Below, piece by piece: positions 25,566 through 32,801 of a DNA stretch of 64,000 bases (position 1 is the first letter of the stretch; each line of letters begins with the position of its first letter). The stretch is from Paraclostridium tenue (GTDB lineage: Bacteria > Bacillota > Clostridia > Peptostreptococcales > Peptostreptococcaceae): assembly GCF_015668515.1 (NCBI RefSeq), contig NZ_JADPFO010000001.1, positions 770,823-834,822 of the forward strand, read 5' to 3'. Made by a program: the position numbers and the translations under genes. The notes under the pieces are model-generated. The model was not told the origin of the DNA and made no database searches. It saw only the letters and a program-made list of their open reading frames with translations.

Positions 25566-26141
25566 ATGTTACAATTTAATTTAATGATAATAACATTACT
25601 TATATGTAGTGTAATTTTATTAAGTGGAGTAAAAATAATGTTTAACCCTAGATATGCTCAAGTAATAATGTTTATATTTATAACATATAGTCCATTTTCA
25701 GATTTAATAGAAGGATATAAACTAGGATACACAGGTATTAGTAGCATAATAATATTTAGTATAGTATTTTTATTAATATTTATTTGGGGATATAGAAAAA
25801 ATAAACACATATACTCAATACATAATGTTAAAAAAACGGATGTAATAAATATTATTGAGGAATATTTAAAGATAAAAAATATAAAATATGAAGTAAGAGA
25901 AGATGAAATATATTTACCAGAGTTTTATAAAACTATATTTATTGATAGTTTAATGAGTATAAGTTTAGATTTTAAAGATATAAAGGATATTGATTTTTAC
26001 AATGATTTAGTAAAGAAAATTAAATCTGGAATTAAAGAATTAAAACTAAGATATTTTCCCATAGAAGGTATGTTTTATTTAATTTTTACTGGAATTTTGT
26101 ATTGGATTAAAACTGATTTTTTAGTTAATTTTTTAAAATAA
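25566..26141 (+). CDS. Membrane-anchored hypothetical protein
   Basis: A 191-residue protein. Two or three hydrophobic helices occupy residues about 5-70, then a charged cytosolic-looking domain (about 80-160, including NIIEEYLKIKNIKYEVRED), then a last hydrophobic segment (165-188). AAAGGAGGA precedes the ATG. No family recognised. It is followed after 24 nt by the decayed amidase fragment. Confidence 0.6.
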   Translation: MLQFNLMIITLLICSVILLSGVKIMFNPRYAQVIMFIFITYSPFSDLIEGYKLGYTGISSIIIFSIVFLLIFIWGYRKNKHIYSIHNVKKTDVINIIEEYLKIKNIKYEVREDEIYLPEFYKTIFIDSLMSISLDFKDIKDIDFYNDLVKKIKSGIKELKLRYFPIEGMFYLIFTGILYWIKTDFLVNFLK

Positions 26142-26165
26142 TATATTTACTATCTAAACTGTACA

Positions 26166-26238
26166 AAAAACACCACCTAAAACTAAAAATTGAAGCCCTA
26201 TCAAAGGGCTTCAAAGACACTTACATAACAAACTAAAC
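26166..26238 (+). pseudogene. Remnant of the amidase gene 3' end
   Basis: About 63 bp ending in a TAA align with the last 63 bp of the amidase gene (28925-28987) with a handful of differences. Upstream only a short ACACCACC block (matching near 28864) remains, so most of the gene is deleted. The downstream flank also matches the amidase flank up to a truncated element A. Confidence 0.75.
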
Positions 26239-26262
26239 TTGTAATGCAAAACGGCAAAGGGT

Positions 26263-26312
26263 AAAGTTGAAGTTTATATAGCAATCTACCAAAATTACAG
26301 ATTGCAATCAGA
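26263..26312 (+). repeat. Element A, truncated copy
   Basis: Left arm (GTTGAAGTTTATATAGC) and core start (AATCTACCAAAA) of element A, then a break. The remaining bases form a short hairpin GCAATCT/AGATTGC. It lies between the amidase remnant and the 3' end of the minus-strand acetyltransferase gene. Confidence 0.65.
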
Positions 26313-26315
26313 AAT

Positions 26316-26828
26316 CTAGTCACTTAATTTTAGTTCATAAACATATACTATATGCTCTTTTTCTCCAAATTTAATATTTGACTCTTTCACTTTGTTATAT
26401 CCTAGTGATTTCCAGAATTTATGAGCTAAAATATTTTCTTCAAGAACACCAATACTAAAATAATCTACCCCTATACTTAAAGCATATTTTTTTAAATCAT
26501 TATGAACTAGACTACCTAACTTGTTTCCCCTTTTATTCGGTGCTAGTAATAATAAACCAATTGACCATGTATTAATCTTAGGATAGTTTTTAAATATATC
26601 AATTAATCCGATAAGTTCACTTGATTCATAAATTCCTAAAGTTAAAGAATCTTCAATTGTTTTCTTATCTGTATAAGTAAATAGATCTTTTATATCTTGT
26701 TCATTAGCTTCTCTACCGCTACAAATTATATGATAATCTGAACATAAATTATATAACTTTTCTATTTGGGCACTTTGTTCTAAAGATATTTGTTTAATAA
26801 TATATTTATTATCTAAATTTATTATCAT
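26316..26828 (-). CDS. GNAT family N-acetyltransferase
   Basis: A 170-residue acetyltransferase: GLIDIFKNYPKINTWSIGLL beta strands, acetyl-CoA loop NKRGNKLGSLVHNDL, and FWKSLGYNKV near the end. GAGGGGA precedes the ATG. The substrate is unknown. A decayed second copy with the same upstream region lies at 23288-23383. Confidence 0.85.
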   Translation of the reverse strand: MIINLDNKYIIKQISLEQSAQIEKLYNLCSDYHIICSGREANEQDIKDLFTYTDKKTIEDSLTLGIYESSELIGLIDIFKNYPKINTWSIGLLLLAPNKRGNKLGSLVHNDLKKYALSIGVDYFSIGVLEENILAHKFWKSLGYNKVKESNIKFGEKEHIVYVYELKLSD

Positions 26829-26840
26829 TTAAATTCCCCT

Positions 26841-26918
26841 CTCTCCCATATAATTAATGCCCTTAAAATCCAAACAAATGAATTCTAAGAGCTTTTTTAA
26901 CAGATATTTTAAAATAAA
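26841..26918. repeat. Duplicated intergenic segment
   Basis: About 78 bp nearly identical to 23307-23383. It lies upstream of the GNAT gene and downstream of the VanZ-like gene; contains an inverted TAAAA/TTTTA-rich stretch but no clear terminator. Confidence 0.8.
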
Positions 26919-26976
26919 GTTAAAACCTTTAGAGTATAAATATATTTTAGGGATTAGTTATTTACTCTAATTAAAA

Positions 26977-27522
26977 TTATAAGTTTACTACAATTAGAAT
27001 TGTTAAAAACAAAACTATTAATATAGTTAAAATTAATGCAATTATATTAAGTACTTTATTCATTTTTTGATTTGATTTAAATAATTTGCTAATAAAATAA
27101 TAAATTGCAATACCAACGACTCCGCCAAATGTATTGCCTATTAAATCTGTTATATCAAATGCTCCTATTGCAAATATAAATTGTAATACTTCATATGACA
27201 AACTAACCCCAGCTATAGATAGAATTTTTTTCAAAACACTCCACTTATCAGTTATCATACATACATAAATTCCAAAAGGAATAAATACAATCATATTATA
27301 AATTATTTCTTTAATATCAATTCTATCATTGACAATCGTAGAATCACCAAACGGTATCAAATTAATACTTCTTGGACTTACTAAATCTTCAAATGAAAAA
27401 TTCATTTTAAATAATATAATCCATGTTAGTACTAGAAAGTACACAATAAATAATCCAATCGTAAGTTTCCTTTGTTTATTATTTTTTACTTGTTCTATTT
27501 TAATCTCCTCCTTACAAAACAT
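26977..27522 (-). CDS. VanZ-like membrane protein
   Basis: A 181-residue VanZ-family protein with five hydrophobic segments. Conserved VanZ residues are visible (INLIPFGD, YNMIVFIPFGIYV, SYEVLQFIF, FDITDLIGNTFGGVVG). VanZ proteins affect glycopeptide tolerance or envelope lipids, and most chromosomal copies have no proven role. The start is odd: AAGGAGG lies inside codons 4-6 after the ATG, pointing at a downstream ATA codon, while the ATG itself has only a weak site. Confidence 0.85.
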   Translation of the reverse strand: MFCKEEIKIEQVKNNKQRKLTIGLFIVYFLVLTWIILFKMNFSFEDLVSPRSINLIPFGDSTIVNDRIDIKEIIYNMIVFIPFGIYVCMITDKWSVLKKILSIAGVSLSYEVLQFIFAIGAFDITDLIGNTFGGVVGIAIYYFISKLFKSNQKMNKVLNIIALILTILIVLFLTILIVVNL

Positions 27523-27658
27523 TGTTCTTCAATTTATTATAATCTTAATAAAATTGTAAGTCTAATAAAAATATATATTTTAGTGTACATTTGATTAGTT
27601 TCATATTCTGATATAATTAAATTATTAAAACATTAGATTATACAGGAGGCAAATTGAA

Positions 27659-28174
27659 ATGGATAATTTATTTAATAATTTTAAGCAAATCGATATAGGT
27701 AACTATATAATTAGGAGTATTAATGAAAATGATTATAAAGATATTTATAGTATTTATGGAGATCCAGAGGTTATGAAATATGATATGAATAATTTATTAA
27801 AATCGTTAGATGATGCTAAAAATAATATTAAAATAATACATAGAGCTATTTTGAATAAATGGTTTATAAGATTGGCTATTATAGATAAGTACACAAATGA
27901 GTTTATTGGAACTATAGCACTTCATCATTTTGAATTTGATAAGAATAAAGTTCAAATAGGTTATAATTTGAAAAAGAATTATTGGGGAAAAGGTATAATG
28001 AGTGATGTTTTAAAGTCAACAATTGATTACTTACACTTAAATTCATCATTAAAAGAAATTGAAGCATCTATTTATACTGAAAATATAGCCTCATTAAAAT
28101 TAGCCAAAAAATTAGGTTTTAAATTAAATAATAGAGAAAGTAATAAATTAATTTTCACAAAAAAAATTAAATAA
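27659..28174 (+). CDS. GNAT acetyltransferase, RimJ/RimL type
   Basis: A 171-residue protein with the RimL-like pattern: YIIRSINENDYKDIYSIYGD at the start, FIGTIALHHFEFDKNKVQIGYNL in the middle, the acetyl-CoA loop YWGKGIMSDVLKS, and NIASLKLAKKLGFKL near the end. AGGAGG precedes the ATG. The substrate is unknown. Confidence 0.87.
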   Translation: MDNLFNNFKQIDIGNYIIRSINENDYKDIYSIYGDPEVMKYDMNNLLKSLDDAKNNIKIIHRAILNKWFIRLAIIDKYTNEFIGTIALHHFEFDKNKVQIGYNLKKNYWGKGIMSDVLKSTIDYLHLNSSLKEIEASIYTENIASLKLAKKLGFKLNNRESNKLIFTKKIK

Positions 28175-28327
28175 CATTATATACATTTTTTTCATTTTAA
28201 ATATAATTTCTTAAACTTCAAAAATTAGTCACTAAAACCAAATATATCAAACATTCTTAAAGTACTTTTATATATTAAATAAGAAACCTCTGATACCATA
28301 TAGTAAACAAAATAAAGGAGGTAACCT

Positions 28328-28987
28328 ATGAAATTCTACTTAGACTTTGGTCATGGTGGCAAAGACCCCGGAGCTCTTGGCAAAAACAACACTAAAGAAA
28401 GTGACATAGTCTTAAAAATAGGACTAATAATAAAAGAAATCCTTGAAAAATCAAACGAAAAAGTAATAACAACTCGTGAAAACAACACCTACTACACTCT
28501 TTCACAAAGATGCACCAAAGCCAACAAAGAAAACTGCGACTACTTTATAAGCCTTCACATGAATTCATCCACCAACACATCAGCAAAAGGCACAGAAACT
28601 TGGGTTTATAATCTAAACAGCAAAATCTCCACACTAGGTAAAAATCTAACTTCAAATATATCAAAAAACTTAAACACACCAAATCGTGGAGTAAAAGAAT
28701 CAAAAAAGTTCTCAGTCCTAAAAAACACAAAAATGCCAGCAATAATAATAGAAGTAGACTTTATATCTAACCAAGAAATAGAAGACTTATGTAAAAAAGA
28801 AGACTACCTACAAAAAGTAGCTAAAACCATAGCTTCTACCCTACTTAACTTTATCAACAAAGAAACACCACCCAAAACTCCACTTTACAAAGTAACCATA
28901 GGTGCATTTAAGGATAAAAATAATGCCCTAAAACTAAAAAACGAAGCCATATCAAAAGGCTTCAAAGACACTTACATAACAAACTAA
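28328..28987 (+). CDS. N-acetylmuramoyl-L-alanine amidase (Amidase_3) with SPOR-like tail
   Basis: A 219-residue zinc amidase: opening LDFGHGGKDPGALG (first Zn His), YFISLHMNSS (second Zn His near residue 77) and PAIIIEVDFISN with the catalytic Glu. Residues about 188-219 match the start of a SPOR/sporulation repeat (LYKVTIGAFKDKNNALKLK), which binds denuded peptidoglycan, but the domain is cut short. There is no signal peptide, as in phage endolysins and in amidases paired with DUF1659/DUF2922/YvrJ genes. The plus strand is unusually C-rich. Followed after 23 nt by element A and then yvrJ. Confidence 0.88.
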   Translation: MKFYLDFGHGGKDPGALGKNNTKESDIVLKIGLIIKEILEKSNEKVITTRENNTYYTLSQRCTKANKENCDYFISLHMNSSTNTSAKGTETWVYNLNSKISTLGKNLTSNISKNLNTPNRGVKESKKFSVLKNTKMPAIIIEVDFISNQEIEDLCKKEDYLQKVAKTIASTLLNFINKETPPKTPLYKVTIGAFKDKNNALKLKNEAISKGFKDTYITN

Positions 28988-29010
28988 ATTTATAATAAAG
29001 GCGAATGGTA

Positions 29011-29100
29011 AAGTTTTAGTTTATATAGCAATCTGACGAAACGTTAAAGCCTTTAATTTTAGGCTTTACAGTGAAGGAAGATGCTATATAAACTAAACTT
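29011..29100 (+). repeat. Element A, intact copy 3 (structured repeat)
   Basis: 90 nt. Arms AAGTTTTAGTTTATATAGC / GCTATATAAACTAAACTT (one bulged T), core AATCTGACGAAACGTT, inner stem AAAGCCT/AGGCTTT with a different loop from copies 1 and 2, then TACAGTGAAGGAAGAT. It lies 23 nt after the amidase stop and upstream of yvrJ. Confidence 0.85.
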
Positions 29101-29135
29101 ACCCAAAGCCACCTAGCTTAAAGGAGGAAATTTAA

Positions 29136-29285
29136 ATGAACTCAGAAATTCAATCTCTAATAGCCAATGTAGGATTTCCAATAGCAATCAGTATGTATCT
29201 ACTGATAAGAATCGAAGGAAAACTTCAAAGCCTAACAGAGAGTATAAATGAACTTAGTAAAAATATAATATCCATGAAAAAATAA
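29136..29285 (+). CDS. YvrJ family small membrane protein
   Basis: A 49-residue protein, short but clearly coding: AAAGGAGG lies 8 nt before the ATG, and the product has the YvrJ pattern with one membrane helix (NVGFPIAISMYLLIRIEGKL) and an amphipathic tail (LTESINELSKNI). YvrJ is a habitual companion of DUF1659, DUF2922 and amidase genes, and here it sits with the amidase. Function unknown; a holin-like role has been guessed for such pairs, but this is not established. Confidence 0.82.
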   Translation: MNSEIQSLIANVGFPIAISMYLLIRIEGKLQSLTESINELSKNIISMKK

Positions 29286-29305
29286 AATATTATACTACAA
29301 CTTTA

Positions 29306-29338
29306 AAAAGAGCTAGTGAAATTACTAGCTCTTTTAAT
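29306..29338 (+). terminator. Terminator after yvrJ
   Basis: Hairpin AAAGAGCTAGT / ACTAGCTCTTT with a short loop and TTTTAATT tail. A near-identical hairpin occurs at 35044-35080. Confidence 0.75.
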
Positions 29339-29346
29339 TACTCTTA

Positions 29347-30822
29347 TTATTTACTTTTCCTATTATTTTTAACAATTTTAACTATGGCTATTAGTATAAC
29401 CCAAATTTCAAGTCTACCTAATAGCATTCCTATAATTTCTGTCCACAAAATAATTGATGGTGCATTTAATGATGTTATTCCCACTGATAATCCAACGGTT
29501 CCTAAAGCTGATGCAAATTCAAACATTGCATCTTGTAGTGGGTAATTATATACTAACATAATAAATACCCCTAAAATAAATACCATTAAATATATAAACG
29601 CATAGTTATATACTTCTAAAATATCTGATTTATTTATAAATATTTTACCATCTGCCTTATATACATAATTTCTATATACTTGATGTTTCGGCAAAAACTT
29701 ATCTTTTATATTCCATATTAACTTTTTAATAATTAAGTAAATTCTATAAAGCTTTATCCCTCCAGATGTAGACCCTGCTCCCCCACCTATAAGCATTGCC
29801 ACTATCATTATAAGTATTGCAAAAGATGGCCAGTTATTATATGTTACAGTTGAAAATCCTGTAGTTGATAAAGCCGATACAACCTCAAATAATCCAACCC
29901 TAATCCCTTTATATAAACTTGTATACAAATCTTTTAAAGAAACAAAAGTAACAAGTGGTATAAAGATTCCTAAAACTAAAAACATAAATCTTATTTCGCC
30001 TAATTTTAAAATTTCCTTAAACTTACCTTTAACAAGTAATAAATGAGTTGCAAAACTTGTTGTACCTAATATCATTAATATAATAGTTATCAATTCTATA
30101 AAAACATTATCATAATATCCAATACTATTAGCTCTTACAGAAAATCCACCAGTAGATAAAGCTGCAATAGAATGATTTATTGCATCAAATACAGGCATAC
30201 CAAATATAACATATAGTATTGTTCCAGAAACCACATAACCTAAATATATAGAAATTATAACTCTAGAAGATTTAATTAAGTTTGGAAGAAGTTTATCTGT
30301 ATGGCCTTCTGAGTTATAAAGTTTCATTCCAAATGTAGATGATAATGCTGATAGCATTACTAAAACAATTCCTACTCCTCCAAAAAATTGCATTATACTT
30401 CTATGAATTAAAAATATATGGGGAGCTGATTCTACATCTATAACTGATAGACCAGTTGTTGTCCACCCACTTACAGCTTCAAAATATGCTTGTGTAAAAT
30501 TTAAATTTTGTCCAATAATAAATGGTATTGCAGAAAATACTGTTGCTAATATCCATCCACTTACTACAATTACTGCATCTTCTCCAACCGATAAAGTTCT
30601 TTCTTTATATCCTTTAAATTTTTTTGCTAAAATTAAACCTAAAACTATAGAAATAAACGCTGGAATTAAAAAACTAGGAGCATAAATTAATTCATCTATA
30701 TAGAATATAATACTTATTAATGGTAATAATAATATAAACCCAGATATTGATGTAAAAATTCCTATATAATAAATAGTACTTCCCCATTGATTAAATCTTT
30801 TACATTCCATAAGATTTACCAC
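29347..30822 (-). CDS. trkH: TrkH/KtrB-type potassium uptake channel subunit
   Basis: A 491-residue integral membrane protein with four pore-loop repeats (TTTGLSVID, STGGFSVRA, STTGFSTVTYNN, GTVGLSVGITS), each with the filter Gly of the Trk/Ktr superfamily. It overlaps the end of the preceding TrkA-like gene by 23 nt if the ATG at 30822 is used; ATG 30810 is an alternative. It should need the TrkA-type gating proteins encoded just upstream and, with them, import potassium. Confidence 0.93.
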   Translation of the reverse strand: MVNLMECKRFNQWGSTIYYIGIFTSISGFILLLPLISIIFYIDELIYAPSFLIPAFISIVLGLILAKKFKGYKERTLSVGEDAVIVVSGWILATVFSAIPFIIGQNLNFTQAYFEAVSGWTTTGLSVIDVESAPHIFLIHRSIMQFFGGVGIVLVMLSALSSTFGMKLYNSEGHTDKLLPNLIKSSRVIISIYLGYVVSGTILYVIFGMPVFDAINHSIAALSTGGFSVRANSIGYYDNVFIELITIILMILGTTSFATHLLLVKGKFKEILKLGEIRFMFLVLGIFIPLVTFVSLKDLYTSLYKGIRVGLFEVVSALSTTGFSTVTYNNWPSFAILIMIVAMLIGGGAGSTSGGIKLYRIYLIIKKLIWNIKDKFLPKHQVYRNYVYKADGKIFINKSDILEVYNYAFIYLMVFILGVFIMLVYNYPLQDAMFEFASALGTVGLSVGITSLNAPSIILWTEIIGMLLGRLEIWVILIAIVKIVKNNRKSK

Positions 30823-31477
30823 TTTCTAATACTTTGTCTAATACTTCTCTTTGAACATTTACATCACATAATATTATAAGTTTATCATTAACCATTATTT
30901 GTGTATTTCCATTAGGAATAATACTATTATTACCTCTTATTATGCACCCAATTATAGATTTATCTGATAAGTTTAAATCCTTTATATATTTTCCACATAA
31001 ATTTGAATTATCTTTAACTATTATATCTAGTAGTCTAATTTGTCCATTTTCAATTGGTACAAATTCATAAATATCATTTATTGTAGCCATTTGTTCTATA
31101 ACATCAGATACTATATAAGTTGCACTTATTGCTCCGTTTATTCCTAAAGCTTTAAAAACTTCTACATTTTTAGGATTTGTAACTGTGGCAAATGTTTTGT
31201 CTATGTTATAAATTTTTTTAGCTAATTGGCAAATAGCTAAATTACTAGAATCCTTAGAAGTCATTGCAATTATTATATCTGCATTTTTAGCTCCAGCTTC
31301 TTCTAAAATATAATTTTTACATCCATCACCACAAATAATACTACATTCATATATCTCACTTAATTCTTTACAATATTTATAATCTTTATTTACAAAGGTA
31401 ACTTTATGATTTTTATTTAATAATGACTTTAATAAAAACTCTGCTTTTTTTCTTCCACCTACAATTAAAATATTCAT
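30800..31477 (-). CDS. TrkA-like potassium channel regulator (RCK N + C)
   Basis: A 225-residue half-size TrkA/KtrA protein: a Rossmann fold opening with NILIVGGRKKAEFLLKSLL, acidic ADIIIAMTSKDSSNLAI, and a C-terminal RCK_C/TrkA_C domain (residues about 140-215). It overlaps the previous gene by one base and trkH by 23 nt. With the 167-residue protein upstream it may make up the two halves that form one TrkA polypeptide in other bacteria. Confidence 0.88.
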   Translation of the reverse strand: MNILIVGGRKKAEFLLKSLLNKNHKVTFVNKDYKYCKELSEIYECSIICGDGCKNYILEEAGAKNADIIIAMTSKDSSNLAICQLAKKIYNIDKTFATVTNPKNVEVFKALGINGAISATYIVSDVIEQMATINDIYEFVPIENGQIRLLDIIVKDNSNLCGKYIKDLNLSDKSIIGCIIRGNNSIIPNGNTQIMVNDKLIILCDVNVQREVLDKVLESGKSYGM

Positions 31478-31980
31478 TAATATGCACCTACTTTTCTTAT
31501 AAAACTACTTATTTTATCATTTTTTATTGATTTAAATGAATTATTATTTTTATTGCTTGTTTCTTTTATACAAAGCAATCTTTCAAATTCATTAATAGTT
31601 AAACTAGTAGGTCTAAGAAGTGTTATATTAAAGTCTTTATATACAACTTCCTTGTCATCATCATATAGTCTTGATATAACTTTTTTAGTATTAAAAATAA
31701 CCTTAGATATCTGAGATATCATAATATTTACATCATCATCATTAGTTGCTGCTACTAGCATAGTAGCTTTATTAATTCCTGCATTTATTAATACATCTAT
31801 ATCAGTTGCATCACCTATAAGTTTAAATCCGCTATATTCTTGTGAAAGTTTTCTAAATGAATCTTCATCTAAATCTATTATAATAACATCTTTTCCACTT
31901 AAAGATAATACATTTGCTATGTTAGCTCCAAATCTACTACACCCCGCAATAATTACATACTCTAAATCATCCTTTTTCAT
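31477..31980 (-). CDS. TrkA-like potassium channel regulator (RCK N only)
   Basis: ATG 31980 has AAGGAG at correct distance, so it is preferred to ATG 31998. The 167-residue product has a complete TrkA_N nucleotide-binding fold (YVIIAGCSRFGANIANVL, DVIIIDLDEDSF, ATMLVAATNDDDVNIMI) but no TrkA_C domain. It is first gene of the trkA-trkA-trkH run. Confidence 0.88.
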   Translation of the reverse strand: MKKDDLEYVIIAGCSRFGANIANVLSLSGKDVIIIDLDEDSFRKLSQEYSGFKLIGDATDIDVLINAGINKATMLVAATNDDDVNIMISQISKVIFNTKKVISRLYDDDKEVVYKDFNITLLRPTSLTINEFERLLCIKETSNKNNNSFKSIKNDKISSFIRKVGAY

Positions 31981-32093
31981 TTTCTTACTCCTTAACATAA
32001 ATATTTATTTCTTATTTTTATGTTAATTATATTAAATAGGGTATAAAGATTGTGTTAAGATAATTATAAATGCATAAAGATTTCATTAATATA

Positions 32094-32798
32094 TTATTCA
32101 GCTATAAGTTTATATCCTACACCTATTTCTGTTTTTATATATTCTGGCTGAGCAGGGTCTTTCTCTATTTTACGCCTTATACTTGCCATAAACACTCTAA
32201 GTGATGATTGTGTCTCAGTTTCTAAATAATTACCCCAAATTTTACTTATTATAAATTTATGAGTTAAAACTTTTCCAGCATTTTGACATAACAACTCCAT
32301 AATTTTATATTCTATAGGAGTTAAATGAATATTATTTTTATCAACACTTACCTCATACTTTTCAAAGTCTACTTTTAAGCCTCTTACTTCAAAAACATTA
32401 TCTTTTTCTTTTGTATTTATAGATAAATTATTTTTATTTCTTAAAGAAACTCTTATTCTAGCTAATAATTCTGGTACACTAAATGGTTTTGTTAAATAAT
32501 CGTCAGCTCCACTATCTAGAGCATATACCTTCTCCCTTTCATGTTCTCTTGCAGATACTACAATTATTTTTGCACAACTTACTTCTCTAACCCTCTTTAT
32601 TACTTCTATTCCATCAATATCTGGTAATCCTAAATCCAAAATTATTACATCTGGATTCATAGAATAAACTATAGATACTGCATTAATTCCATTATCTGTT
32701 TCTATACATTCATATCCCTGTGTCTCAAGTGATACTTTTATAAACTTGCTAATTGGTTTTTCATCTTCTATTATTAATATTAACGGCTTTAAACTCAT
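32094..32798 (-). CDS. kdpE: KdpE-like response regulator
   Basis: A 234-residue OmpR-family regulator: receiver with acidic EDE at 11-13, phosphoacceptor Asp near 55 (VIILDLGLPD) and TKPF Lys near 107. It has a C-terminal winged helix (LTPIEYKIMELLCQNAGKVL, then IRRKIEKD). Overall wording is closest to KdpE. It starts 3 nt after the sensor kinase gene. Since trkA/trkH follow on the same strand after about 113 nt, it probably controls this Trk system rather than a Kdp pump, which is absent here. Confidence 0.88.
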   Translation of the reverse strand: MSLKPLILIIEDEKPISKFIKVSLETQGYECIETDNGINAVSIVYSMNPDVIILDLGLPDIDGIEVIKRVREVSCAKIIVVSAREHEREKVYALDSGADDYLTKPFSVPELLARIRVSLRNKNNLSINTKEKDNVFEVRGLKVDFEKYEVSVDKNNIHLTPIEYKIMELLCQNAGKVLTHKFIISKIWGNYLETETQSSLRVFMASIRRKIEKDPAQPEYIKTEIGVGYKLIAE

Positions 32799-32801
32799 AT
32801 T

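Noticed and set aside
10782-29100. Element A as integron attC sites
   Set aside because: attC sites have conserved outer ends and variable centre; here the centre is conserved and the ends vary, and no IntI-type integrase is present.
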